From DATLHO01 sp035539855 (GTDB taxonomy: Bacteria > Bacteroidota > Ignavibacteria > OLB7), in NCBI GenBank assembly GCA_035539855.1, contig DATLHO010000233.1:1-20443 (forward strand): a DNA stretch of 20,443 nucleotides, read 5' to 3'. Numbering within the stretch: position 1 is the first letter of the stretch; every line of letters begins with the position of its first letter. The position numbers and the translations under genes are program-made. Shown in pieces: positions 1 to 7,187 of the stretch. The notes below the pieces were generated by a model. It made no database searches. It was not told the origin of the DNA and saw only the letters and a list, made by a program, of their open reading frames with translations.

Positions 1-6
1 TCGAAC

Positions 7-234
7 ATGCCCAACACCACCCCCGACCGCGACCTCACGAAATCCTACTCCCGCGCCCAGTTCGTCGCAAAGCTCCGCCGCCTCGCCGACGCACTCGAAG
101 CTGAGAAACCCTTCACGATCCAGGTCGCCGGCGAAAAGCTCCGCATCCCCCACGACGTCACGTTCAACATCGAGCACGAACGCACCGCAACCGACGACGA
201 GCTCGAATTCCAACTGATATGGTCACGAGCCTAA
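7..234 (+). CDS. amphi-Trp domain-containing small protein
   Basis: This 75-residue protein carries a whole amphi-Trp domain. An N-terminal helix (SRAQFVAKLRRLADALE, about residues 15-31) is followed by a short strand region with a basic/proline turn (KLRIPHD, about 45-51). It ends in an acidic strand and the family's closing motif, here LEFQLIW with Trp72 near the C-terminus. Amphi-Trp proteins are small, stand-alone or fused domains of unknown biochemical role, so no function is assigned. The ATG at position 7 gives the usual family length, but only six bases precede it, so upstream signals cannot be judged. It lies 49 bases before a DUF4188 gene on the same strand, and the gap is almost entirely a heptamer repeat. 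The family call is firm; the role is unknown. Confidence 0.8.
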   Translation: MPNTTPDRDLTKSYSRAQFVAKLRRLADALEAEKPFTIQVAGEKLRIPHDVTFNIEHERTATDDELEFQLIWSRA

Positions 235-243
235 CCCCGCATG

Positions 244-278
244 TGACATCTGACATCTAACATCTGACATCCAACATC
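244..278. repeat. Array of five heptanucleotide repeats
   Basis: Five head-to-tail 7-mers run without gaps: TGACATC, TGACATC, TAACATC, TGACATC, CAACATC. The consensus is (T/C)(G/A)ACATC. The array fills most of the 49-base gap between the amphi-Trp gene and the DUF4188 gene and ends five bases (TCGCC) before the ATG at 284, where a ribosome-binding site would normally lie. A comparable array stands at 19326-19353. Confidence 0.9.
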
Positions 279-283
279 TCGCC

Positions 284-808
284 ATGGCAACCATCATCAA
301 CGAGCGCATGACCGCCGAGATCGACGGCGAGTTCGTCGTCTTCCTCATCGGCGCACGAATCAACAAGCCGTGGAAGATTCACAAGTGGCTGCCGGTGGCG
401 CGTGCGATGCCGCGGATGATCAAGGAGCTCGAGGCCGATCCCGAGTCGGGCTACCTCGGCGGCTTCGGCGGACCGATGGTGATGGTGCAGTACTGGCGGT
501 CGTTCGAGCACCTCGAGCGCTATGCCCGCACCCAGGATCGCGAGCACTGGCCGGCGTGGGTCGAGTTCAACAGGAAGGTGCGCGTCTCCAGCGGTGACGT
601 CGGCATCTGGCACGAGACCTACCGGGTGGCTCCGGGCGCTTTCGAGGCGATCTACGGGGCGATGCCCCGCTTCGGCCTGGCCAAGGCCGGCCGTCACGTG
701 AAGGTCTCCGGCCGTCGCGACAGCGCGCGGGGGCGGATGGAGAGCGCGATGAAAGAGGCGTCAAATGTCGCCGCAGCGGGCGGGCCGATGCCGGAGATCG
801 AACGCTGA
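284..808 (+). CDS. DUF4188 domain-containing protein
   Basis: The 174-residue protein matches the DUF4188 family as I recall it: an N-terminal FVVFLIGARINKPWKIHKWL block (residues 17-36), the ARAMPRMIKELEADP helix, a Gly-rich LGGFGGPMVMVQYWRS strand, and the LERYARTQDREHWPAW helix (about 77-92). The fold is a ferredoxin-like alpha/beta barrel type related to small monooxygenase-like proteins. No activity is established for the family, so none is assigned. The C-terminal ~35 residues are basic and low in complexity, beyond the conserved core. There is no Shine-Dalgarno sequence before the ATG; instead a heptamer array ends five bases upstream. A strong hairpin follows 36 bases after the stop. 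The amphi-Trp gene upstream has the same direction and could be co-transcribed. Confidence 0.75.
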   Translation: MATIINERMTAEIDGEFVVFLIGARINKPWKIHKWLPVARAMPRMIKELEADPESGYLGGFGGPMVMVQYWRSFEHLERYARTQDREHWPAWVEFNRKVRVSSGDVGIWHETYRVAPGAFEAIYGAMPRFGLAKAGRHVKVSGRRDSARGRMESAMKEASNVAAAGGPMPEIER

Positions 809-843
809 TCACACAGCGTCGCGTTCGACAGACTCACGAAAAC

Positions 844-883
844 GCAAGAGGGAGGAAGGACCGAAGTCCCTCCTCCCTCTTGC
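844..883. terminator. Hairpin between convergent genes, likely bidirectional terminator
   Basis: Positions 844-860 pair with 867-883 (16 of 17 positions) around the six-base loop CCGAAG. The hairpin lies between the stop of the DUF4188 gene (808) and the stop of the subtilase gene (904). Read on the minus strand the stem is followed by GCGTTTTCG, a short T run, so it best fits termination of the protease transcript. No T run follows on the plus strand. Confidence 0.75.
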
Positions 884-903
884 ATGAATGCAGCACCGAT
901 CGA

Positions 904-2079
904 CTAGCGATGTGCGATCGGATCCGGGTTGCTGTCCGGGTCGTTGCAGGCGGTGCCGTCGGAGTTGATCGTTCCGAGCAGCAGGATGCCGGCGACGTGC
1001 GGAGCGGCCATCGAGGTGCCGCTGATCGTGTTGGTGCCGCCACCGCGCCAGGTCGAAAGGATGTTGACGCCCGGCGCCGCATAATCGACCGGCGTGCCGT
1101 AGTTGCTCCACGATGCGAGGCAGTTCGTCGAGCCGATCGCCGAGACGGTGTAGATATTCGTCCCGTTGACGCGGGCCGGCGAATGGAAGATCGCATCGTC
1201 GCCTTCGTTGCCGGCGGCCAGAGCGACCTTGATGCCGGCGTTGCCGAGGGCTGCGACGGCATTGTCGAGCGTGGTCGAGACCGAGCCGCCGAGGCTCATG
1301 TTCGCCACGTCGCCGGCCGAAGCGTTGGCGCGCACGTGATCGACGCCGGCGACGACGCCGGAGATCGTGCCCGAGCCGGAGCTGCTGAGCACGCGAATGG
1401 CGACGACGGTCGCGCCGGCGGCGACGCCGACGACACCGCTCGTGTTGTTCTCCGCCGCGATCGTTCCGGCGACGTGCGTGCCGTGGCCGTTACCGTCATC
1501 GGCGCTGTTCGTGCCGCTGACGAACGTGCGGCTGCGCGTCACGTCGACGGTGAGATCCGGATGATCGAGGTCGATGCCGGTGTCGATGATCCATGCGACC
1601 TTGCCGACGCCGTCGCCGGCGCCGCCAACGCGGGTGATGCCCCACGGCGTCGTCTGCACCGTCGAGCCGCCGCCGCCGTTGCCCGGCTTCGACGGCTTGC
1701 CGGCGATCACCAGGTTGATCTCGCGATCGGGCTCGATGTACGCGACCCGCGCGTCGACGCGCAGGCGCGCGACGTCGGCCTCGCTGATCTCGCCGGCAAA
1801 GCCCTGCAGGGCGTGCGAATAAACACGATCGACCTTCGCGGTCTTCATGAGACCGGCGCGCAGGTCGCCCGCCTTCTCGGCTGAAACGCTATTGTTCAGG
1901 ACGACGATGTAGCGGCCCGGGATGACGCGCGACGTCGTCGTTACCGTGTTGCTCTCATCGGCGAGCGACGCCGTCTCGAGAGGCGACGTCGACGGCTCGG
2001 TCGGCGTCGTCGAAGTGTCGCAGCCGGTCGCGAAGAGCGCGGCTGCCGCAATCGCAGGCAGAATCTGACGAAAACTCAT
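904..2079 (-). CDS. Lipid-anchored subtilisin-like serine protease (S8, proteinase K type)
   Basis: The 391-residue precursor has a lipoprotein signal peptide ending at Cys20 (LFATGC; Ala rather than Leu at -3, a slightly weak lipobox). It continues with a Thr/Ser/Pro-rich linker, an I9-type inhibitor propeptide (about 52-118, starting VIPGRYIVVLNN), a Gly-rich hinge (about 128-140) and the S8 catalytic domain. Catalytic residues are visible: Asp166 (WIIDTGIDLDHPDL), His199 (GNGHGTHVAG), oxyanion Asn291 (AAGNEG) and Ser356 (SGTSMAAPHVAG). The chain ends soon after, in an Asp/Asn-rich tail finishing DPIAHR. It is expected to be exported, autoprocessed and held in the envelope. The ATG at 2079 is chosen over longer readings because GGAGG lies nine bases upstream and the signal peptide begins there. 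A paralogue lies at 7188-8327. The substrate is unknown. Confidence 0.93.
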   Translation of the reverse strand: MSFRQILPAIAAAALFATGCDTSTTPTEPSTSPLETASLADESNTVTTTSRVIPGRYIVVLNNSVSAEKAGDLRAGLMKTAKVDRVYSHALQGFAGEISEADVARLRVDARVAYIEPDREINLVIAGKPSKPGNGGGGSTVQTTPWGITRVGGAGDGVGKVAWIIDTGIDLDHPDLTVDVTRSRTFVSGTNSADDGNGHGTHVAGTIAAENNTSGVVGVAAGATVVAIRVLSSSGSGTISGVVAGVDHVRANASAGDVANMSLGGSVSTTLDNAVAALGNAGIKVALAAGNEGDDAIFHSPARVNGTNIYTVSAIGSTNCLASWSNYGTPVDYAAPGVNILSTWRGGGTNTISGTSMAAPHVAGILLLGTINSDGTACNDPDSNPDPIAHR

Positions 2080-2088
2080 TGAATGGGT

Positions 2089-2093
2089 CCTCC
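2089..2093 (-). promoter_or_regulatory. Ribosome-binding site deciding the protease start
   Basis: A perfect GGAGG on the minus strand sits nine bases before the ATG at 2079 and fixes the start at the lipoprotein signal peptide, although the frame stays open upstream to 2484. The second protease has the same GGAGG at the same nine-base spacing. Confidence 0.85.
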
Positions 2094-2309
2094 GTGGGAT
2101 TGGACATGGGAGTCGGTAGCTAGCACAAGCTGGTCGGAGATGTGGACCTGGGGGGCTGGAGGAAGAGCGCTGCTGAACCGGAGGGACAAGGTGCGGAATT
2201 TCCACACGCGTGTCAAGAAGTGTTAGCAGCGGCGTGCGGGCGCTCAAGGCGACGCCGAAGTGCACCACCGGAGAACGCGATGTTCCCTTTCGCCGGACCC
2301 TCTTCGGCC

Positions 2310-2315
2310 TATGTT
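2310..2315 (+). promoter_or_regulatory. Putative -10 box (TATGTT) of a leaderless transcript
   Basis: TATGTT lies six bases before the ATG at 2322, and no Shine-Dalgarno sequence intervenes. A transcript from this box would begin at or next to the start codon. Similar TAnnTT boxes precede three other genes in the window. No good -35 is seen. Confidence 0.4.
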
Positions 2316-2321
2316 CACCGC

Positions 2322-3026
2322 ATGCGATTGATCCCGACTCTCCCGTTCCTGCTCGCGGTCGTCGGCTGCGCGCCGATCTACTATCCGAACGCCGCCTACA
2401 CGACGCTGCCCGTCGAACCGGGTGAGGTCGTCGGTGTCGTGCGCGCGTCGACCAGCGGCATCGAGGTGCAGAGCGTCGTGGCACCGCTGAAAAGCGCCGT
2501 CATCGGCGGCTCGGCGACGTTCCTGCACGTCCCCGGCGACGTCAGCTACATCACGCATCGCTACGGCGAGCTCGTCGCCGGATGGTCCGACACGTCGGGC
2601 CGCGCGTTCTTCGGCGCGCTCGTCGGCGCCGGTCTCGGCGCCACTGCGACGCCGCCGGGCAGCCGCTACCCGTGGGACGACCAGACCTTTGACTCTGCAC
2701 GCTACGCCCGCGTTTTCGTGCAGGCGTCGATCGGCTCGCTGCGGTACGAGCGATCGATCGAGCCCGGTCAACGCGCCAACAGCGGCTTCGCTCTCGGCCT
2801 GCGCCTGGCATGGGTCCGCACGTCCGGTCTGTGGATCGACGAGGAGATCCAGCCCACGACCAGCGACTTCTTCATCGAGCCGCACGTGAGCTGGCAGAGC
2901 CGCGGCGAGACGCTGGGCCTGGAGGTTGACTTCGGTCTGTCGATGAACCCCGGCGGCGGCCTGCGCTTCCACAACAGCCCGATGCGGCTCGGCGTCGGGC
3001 TCACGTATGCGCTCGGGGGGTGGTAG
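2322..3026 (+). CDS. Envelope lipoprotein, probable small outer-membrane beta-barrel
   Basis: I do not recognise a named family. The 234-residue product begins with a clear lipoprotein signal peptide (MRLIPTLPFLLAVVGC, Cys16). The rest alternates hydrophobic and polar residues in amphipathic strands rich in Gly, aromatic and Arg residues, for example VFVQASIGSLRYERSI, GFALGLRLAWVR, FFIEPHVSWQS and LGLEVDFGLSM. It ends in LGVGLTYALGGW, a strand with an aromatic final residue as in outer-membrane barrels. The ATG at 2322 puts the signal peptide at the N-terminus and has TATGTT just upstream. An alternative ATG at 2280 has GGAG six bases before it and would add 14 residues. The gene is divergent from the S8 protease at 904-2079. 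Barrel topology is an inference from strand pattern only. Confidence 0.65.
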   Translation: MRLIPTLPFLLAVVGCAPIYYPNAAYTTLPVEPGEVVGVVRASTSGIEVQSVVAPLKSAVIGGSATFLHVPGDVSYITHRYGELVAGWSDTSGRAFFGALVGAGLGATATPPGSRYPWDDQTFDSARYARVFVQASIGSLRYERSIEPGQRANSGFALGLRLAWVRTSGLWIDEEIQPTTSDFFIEPHVSWQSRGETLGLEVDFGLSMNPGGGLRFHNSPMRLGVGLTYALGGW

Positions 3027-3057
3027 GACCGCCTTTCCCTCAAACCCAACCGAGAAT

Positions 3058-3173
3058 CTTCATCCTCGACGAGCGGAGCGAGTCGGGGATCCGTCTTCGG
3101 CGGTAGCCGTGCCGGACGGTACCGCTACCGCGGAGGAAAGATCTCCACTCCGCTTCGCTGTGTGAAGATGACG
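3058..3173. repeat. Palindromic dispersed element, copy A
   Basis: This ~116 bp imperfect palindrome lies between the lipoprotein gene and acnA. Its core hairpin pairs CGGTAGCCGTGCC with GGTACCGCTACCG around the loop GGAC, and outer arms contain CATCCTCG/GATGAC and GGGGATC/GATCTCC segments. It aligns closely with the reverse complement of copy B at 6217-6322, including the loop, so the two copies stand in opposite orientation on either side of acnA. No open reading frame or transposase lies inside. It resembles REP- or MITE-like intergenic repeats and could form a stable RNA hairpin after the lipoprotein gene. Confidence 0.85.
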
Positions 3174-3284
3174 GAGTGTCACGCAGGGGGTAGAGACAAG
3201 GATCGCCCGACCATTTTTGGTACTTTCAGAGGTTTCGCTGGGACGACCCGAAACTCACTGATTGTTGAATAGAGTCGCAAAGGA

Positions 3285-3290
3285 TAGGTA
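3285..3290 (+). promoter_or_regulatory. Weak candidate -10 of acnA
   Basis: TAGGTA at 3285-3290 stands 17 bases after TTGTTG (3262-3267) and six bases before the acnA ATG, which would give a leaderless mRNA. The same bases contain AGGT seven bases before the ATG, which could instead be a weak ribosome-binding site. A second possible box, TACTTT at 3221-3226, would give a leader of about 65 bases. The sequence alone does not decide between them. Confidence 0.25.
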
Positions 3291-3296
3291 CCCGCC

Positions 3297-6164
3297 ATGC
3301 CCGACAGCTTTGGAGCTCGGTCGACCTTCACGGTCGGCACCCGCAGCTACGGAATCTTCCGCCTCGATGCCCTCGAGAACAAGGGCGTCAACCTCGCGAA
3401 GCTCCCCTACTCCCTGAAAATTCTTCTCGAGAACCTCCTGCGCAACGAGGATGACCTGGCCGTCACCGCCGAGGACATCCTCGCCGTCGGCACGTGGGAT
3501 CCGAAGGCGACGCCGGTCAGCGAGATCGCCTACACGCCCGCGCGCGTGCTGATGCAGGACTTCACCGGCGTCCCCGCCGTCGTCGATCTGGCGGCGATGC
3601 GCGACGCGATGGCGACGATGGGCGGCGACCCGAACCGGATCAACCCGCTGGCGCCGGCCGAGCTCGTGATCGACCACTCCGTGCAGGTCGACGTCTTCGG
3701 CTCGCACGACGCGGTCGAGCTCAACACGCGGCTCGAGTACGAGCGCAACATGGAGCGCTACGCCTTCCTGCGCTGGGGTCAGACCGCGTTCAACAACTTC
3801 GCGGTGGTGCCGCCGGAGACCGGCATCTGCCACCAGGTCAATCTCGAGTTCCTCGCGCGCGTGGTCTTCCCGGGCGGCGACTATACGAGCAACGGTTCGG
3901 GTGAGCCCGTCGCCTATCCCGACACGCTCGTCGGCACCGACTCGCACACGACGATGATCAACGGCCTCGGCGTCCTCGGCTGGGGCGTCGGCGGTATCGA
4001 GGCCGAGGCCGCTCTGCTTGGGCAGCCCGTGTCGATGCTCATCCCGCGCGTCGTCGGGTTCAAGCTCACCGGCAGCCTGCCAGAAGGCTCGACCGCGACC
4101 GACCTCGTGCTCACCGTCACCGAGATGCTGCGCAAGCACGGCGTCGTCGGCAAGTTCGTCGAGTTCTACGGTCCGGGCCTCAGCGATCTGCCGCTGGCCG
4201 ACCGCGCGACGATCGCCAACATGGCCCCGGAGTACGGCGCGACCTGCGGCATCTTCCCGGTCGACGCCGAGACCCTCCGCTACCTCGAATGCTCCGGCCG
4301 CAGCCCCGAGCACGTCGCGCTCGTCGAGGCGTACATGAAGGAGCAGGGACTCTTCCACGACGTCACCACGCCCGAGGCCGAATACTCCGAGCGCCTCGAG
4401 CTCGATCTCTCGACGATCGTCCCGAGCATCGCCGGACCGAAGCGCCCGCAGGATCGCATCGAGCTCGCCAACGGCAAGCAGGCGTTCCACGATCACATGG
4501 CGCTCATCCTCGATCCGAACGTGGGCGCGAGTCCCGCGAAGCAGGTTGGACGGTGGGAGGGCGAGGGCGGCCAGATCGAGGGCGGGAATCGCCTCGAGGA
4601 CTTCTCGCAGGCCGAGTCGGCCGTGCGCTTCACGATGAAGAGCAAGGAGCAGACGCTGCATCACGGCTCGGTCGTGATCGCCGCGATCACGAGCTGCACC
4701 AACACGTCGAATCCCTCGGTCATGCTCGCGGCCGGACTGCTGGCGAAGAAGGCGGCGATGCGCGGTCTGACGAGCAAGCCGTGGGTCAAGACCTCGCTCG
4801 CGCCGGGCTCGCGCGTGGTCACCGAGTACTACAAGCGGAGCGGCCTGATGCCGTACCTCGAGCAGGTCGGCTTCCACGTCGTCGGCTACGGCTGCACGAC
4901 GTGCATCGGCAACTCGGGTCCGCTGCCGACGGAGATCTCGAACGCGATCGCGCAGGGCGATCTCGTCGTCTGCTCGGTGCTCTCGGGCAACCGCAACTTC
5001 GAAGGCCGCATCAACAACGAGATCAAGGCCAACTATCTGATGTCGCCGCCGCTGGTCGTCGCCTACGCGCTGGCCGGCCGCATGGACATCGACCTGCAGA
5101 ACGATCCGATCGATCGTGACGCCGACGGCAACCTCGTTTACCTGCGCGACCTCTGGCCGACGCAGGCAGAGATCGCCGACGCGATTCACGAGGGGATGCA
5201 GTCGGACATGTTCCGCGCGACCTACGGCCAGGTCTACGAGGGCACCGAGCACTGGAACGCGCTGACGGTTCCCGAGGGATCGGTCTTCGCGTGGGACGAC
5301 GCCTCGACCTACGTCAAGCGTCCTCCGTACTTCGACGACATGCCGGTCAACGCGCCGCAGACCGTTGCCGACATCCACGATGCGCGCGTGCTCGCGGTGC
5401 TCGGACACAGCATCACGACCGACCACATCTCACCCGCCGGAAGCATCCGCGCCAACTCGCCGGCCGGTCAGTACCTGCTCGAGCACGGCGTCGATCCGAA
5501 GGACTTCAACTCGCTCGGCGCGCGTCGCGGCAACCACGAGGTGATGATGCGCGGCACGTTCGCGAACGTGCGCCTGCGCAACCAGCTCGTGCCGGGCGTC
5601 GAGGGCGGCTTCACGAAGTACATCCCGACCGGCGAGATGATGACCATCTTCGACGCGTCGATGAAGTACCAGGCCGACGGGACGCCGCTGGTGATTCTCG
5701 CGGGCAAGGAGTACGGCTCCGGCTCGAGCCGCGACTGGGCGGCGAAAGGCCCGCGCCTGCTCGGCGTGCGCGCGGTGATCGCCGAGAGCTACGAGCGTAT
5801 CCATCGCTCGAATCTCATCGGCATGGGCATCCTGCCGCTGGAGTTCCAGCGCGAGGAGAACGCGCAGACGCTCGGGCTCACCGGTGAGGAGCGCTTCGAG
5901 ATTCTCGGAGTCTCGGAGATCTTCGCGGCTGGATTCCCGGAGGCGCGCTTGGTCAACGTCGAGGCGCATCGCGCCGACGGTGTCTGCCTGCGGTTCACCG
6001 CGAAGATGCGGATCGACACGCCGCAGGAGATGCTCTACTACCGTCACGGCGGCATCCTGCAGTACGTGCTGCGCCAGCTCATGCAGGGCAAGGCGAAGGC
6101 CGAGGCGATCTCGGGCGGCATGGCGACCGTTGCCGATCCGAGTGTCGGCGGGATTCCGACGTAG
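3297..6164 (+). CDS. acnA: Aconitate hydratase AcnA
   Basis: This cytosolic [4Fe-4S] enzyme of the TCA cycle converts citrate to isocitrate through cis-aconitate. The 955-residue protein has the AcnA/IRP1 layout. Cluster ligands are Cys467 (AITSCTNTSNPS) and Cys533/Cys536 (GYGCTTCIGNSGPL), with the family's 66- and 3-residue spacings. Other signatures are VGTDSHTTMINGLGVLGWGVGGIEAEA (split here by family alignment), SVLSGNRNFEGR, the swivel-domain entry LGHSITTDHISPAGSI and GKEYGSGSSRDWAAKGP. It is about 60 residues longer than typical bacterial AcnA (around 890). Extra length lies in a Gly/Glu-rich insert before the first cysteine motif (about residues 400-450) and in a ~28-residue C-terminal tail. 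It stands alone, flanked by inverted palindromic elements. Reading strength is high; the ATG at 3297 fits the family N-terminus. Confidence 0.97.
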   Translation: MPDSFGARSTFTVGTRSYGIFRLDALENKGVNLAKLPYSLKILLENLLRNEDDLAVTAEDILAVGTWDPKATPVSEIAYTPARVLMQDFTGVPAVVDLAAMRDAMATMGGDPNRINPLAPAELVIDHSVQVDVFGSHDAVELNTRLEYERNMERYAFLRWGQTAFNNFAVVPPETGICHQVNLEFLARVVFPGGDYTSNGSGEPVAYPDTLVGTDSHTTMINGLGVLGWGVGGIEAEAALLGQPVSMLIPRVVGFKLTGSLPEGSTATDLVLTVTEMLRKHGVVGKFVEFYGPGLSDLPLADRATIANMAPEYGATCGIFPVDAETLRYLECSGRSPEHVALVEAYMKEQGLFHDVTTPEAEYSERLELDLSTIVPSIAGPKRPQDRIELANGKQAFHDHMALILDPNVGASPAKQVGRWEGEGGQIEGGNRLEDFSQAESAVRFTMKSKEQTLHHGSVVIAAITSCTNTSNPSVMLAAGLLAKKAAMRGLTSKPWVKTSLAPGSRVVTEYYKRSGLMPYLEQVGFHVVGYGCTTCIGNSGPLPTEISNAIAQGDLVVCSVLSGNRNFEGRINNEIKANYLMSPPLVVAYALAGRMDIDLQNDPIDRDADGNLVYLRDLWPTQAEIADAIHEGMQSDMFRATYGQVYEGTEHWNALTVPEGSVFAWDDASTYVKRPPYFDDMPVNAPQTVADIHDARVLAVLGHSITTDHISPAGSIRANSPAGQYLLEHGVDPKDFNSLGARRGNHEVMMRGTFANVRLRNQLVPGVEGGFTKYIPTGEMMTIFDASMKYQADGTPLVILAGKEYGSGSSRDWAAKGPRLLGVRAVIAESYERIHRSNLIGMGILPLEFQREENAQTLGLTGEERFEILGVSEIFAAGFPEARLVNVEAHRADGVCLRFTAKMRIDTPQEMLYYRHGGILQYVLRQLMQGKAKAEAISGGMATVADPSVGGIPT

Positions 6165-6216
6165 GGGATTTCCCTCGACTCTTCTCTCGATTGTTCCCTC
6201 GACTCATCCGCGAAAA

Positions 6217-6322
6217 CGTCATCCTCGCGGAGCGAAGCGAAGCGGGGATCTGTCTTCCGCGGTAGCGGTGCCGTCCGGCACGGCTACCGCCGAAGAACGA
6301 TCCCCGCTTCGCGAGGATGACG
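6217..6322. repeat. Palindromic dispersed element, copy B
   Basis: This 106 bp, near-perfect palindrome lies between the convergent acnA and rhomboid genes. The core stem pairs 6259-6272 with 6277-6290 (13 of 14) around the loop GTCC. The outer arms pair CGTCATCCTCGCG and AAGCGGGGATC with GATCCCCGCTTCGCGAGGATGACG; the left arm carries an extra 10 bases (GAGCGAAGCG), which look like a small internal duplication. It matches copy A (3058-3173) in reverse orientation. By position it could serve both converging genes as a terminator or as an mRNA 3'-end stabiliser. Confidence 0.9.
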
Positions 6323-6373
6323 ATCCAGCCCGGAACGAAAGGGAAAGAGAAGCAGCAACATCCCCATCCCCCA

Positions 6374-7051
6374 TCACGCCGGATACCCCCCCTGCCGCGC
6401 GATCGCATCGCGCCTTCCTCCTCGCAGCACCAGCGCGAGCACCACGCCCGCGATGAATCCCCCCGCATGCGCCGCGTAGGCCACGCCGCCTCCCTCCGTC
6501 TGCTCCGTGTACGCGATCGACGCGTACGTCGCGAAGAACTGCTGCGCGGCCCACAGGCCGATCATCGCCCAGGCCGGCAGCGACGTGACGAAGAATCCCC
6601 ACCACACCCGCACGCGGTTCATGTGGAACATGACGATGTACGCGCCGAGGATGCCGCTGATCGCGCCCGAGGCGCCGACGGTCGGTATGCCCGACTCCGG
6701 ATTCAGGAGGATGTGCGCGGCATGCGCGGCCATGCCCGTCACGAGATAGAACAGCAGGTAGCGGCCGTGCCCGAGCGCATCCTCGACGTTGTCGCCGAAG
6801 ACGTGCAGGAACGCCATGTTGCCGATGACGTGCGCGAAACCGCCATGAATGAACATCGACGACAGCAGCGTCAGCCACTCTCCGTCGCGGATCACCTCGC
6901 GCGGCACCGAGCCCCAGTCGAGGATGAACTGCTGCACGCCGTCGCCGAGCATCAGCTCGTAGACGAACACGACGACGTTCAGAAGGATCAGCACGTACGT
7001 CACGATCGGCGTCGTGCGGCCGTCGCGGTTCTCATCGCCTATCGGAAACAT
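6374..7051 (-). CDS. Rhomboid family intramembrane serine protease
   Basis: This 225-residue, six- or seven-segment inner-membrane protein cleaves transmembrane substrates within the bilayer. The catalytic dyad is visible as Ser128 in GASGAISG and His195 in YAAHAGGF. The oxyanion-side HxxxN motif is present as His74/Asn78 (FAHVIGNMAFL). The first membrane segment (about 16-32) follows a short polar N-terminus, and the L1-region motif EWLTLLSSMFIHGG is also typical. The length equals that of compact bacterial rhomboids without extra domains, and no C-terminal zinc finger or extra domain is seen. The ATG at 7051 has GGGGGAG three to four bases upstream, rather close but strong. It is transcribed alone, convergent with acnA. 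Substrates are unknown. Confidence 0.93.
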   Translation of the reverse strand: MFPIGDENRDGRTTPIVTYVLILLNVVVFVYELMLGDGVQQFILDWGSVPREVIRDGEWLTLLSSMFIHGGFAHVIGNMAFLHVFGDNVEDALGHGRYLLFYLVTGMAAHAAHILLNPESGIPTVGASGAISGILGAYIVMFHMNRVRVWWGFFVTSLPAWAMIGLWAAQQFFATYASIAYTEQTEGGGVAYAAHAGGFIAGVVLALVLRGGRRDAIARQGGYPA

Positions 7052-7130
7052 GGACTCCCCCGGTTTTCCGTCGACTCGTCAATTGGTGCGCCAGTTCACG
7101 AACGTGCGGAGCGGCCGGGACGTGCGCAAA

Positions 7131-7165
7131 CGCGACAGGGGGCTCGTTCGGGGCCCCCTGTCGCG
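7131..7165 (-). terminator. Rho-independent-type hairpin after the second subtilase
   Basis: A perfect 13 bp stem (7131-7143 with 7153-7165) closes a nine-base loop, 22 bases past the protease stop. On the minus strand the stem is followed by TTTGC, a short T run. It lies between the protease stop and the rhomboid promoter region, as expected for a terminator. Confidence 0.8.
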
Positions 7166-7187
7166 TATGGAATGATGAGCCGGAGGC

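Noticed and set aside
244..278. Heptamer array as a CRISPR
   Set aside because: Units are seven bases long, contiguous and without spacers, and no cas gene is present.
880..1884. Open frame of 334 codons opposite the first subtilase
   Set aside because: Low-complexity Arg/Asp/Ala-rich translation and complete overlap with a protease that has an intact catalytic triad; the same artefact appears opposite the second subtilase at 7248-8228.
2080..2484. Longer N-terminus for the first subtilase
   Set aside because: The extension is Arg-rich, would bury the lipoprotein signal peptide, and bypasses the GGAGG at 2089-2093. The same reasoning rejects 8328-8525 for the second protease.
3058..3173. 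Palindromic element as an insertion sequence
   Set aside because: It has no transposase frame, and no target-site duplication could be made out; only a non-autonomous or REP-like repeat is supported.
3255..5426. Open frame of 723 codons on the strand opposite acnA
   Set aside because: It mirrors the codon bias of acnA, is rich in Arg, His, Val and Asp with no recognisable domain, and acnA is certain. GC-rich genes often leave an open antisense frame.
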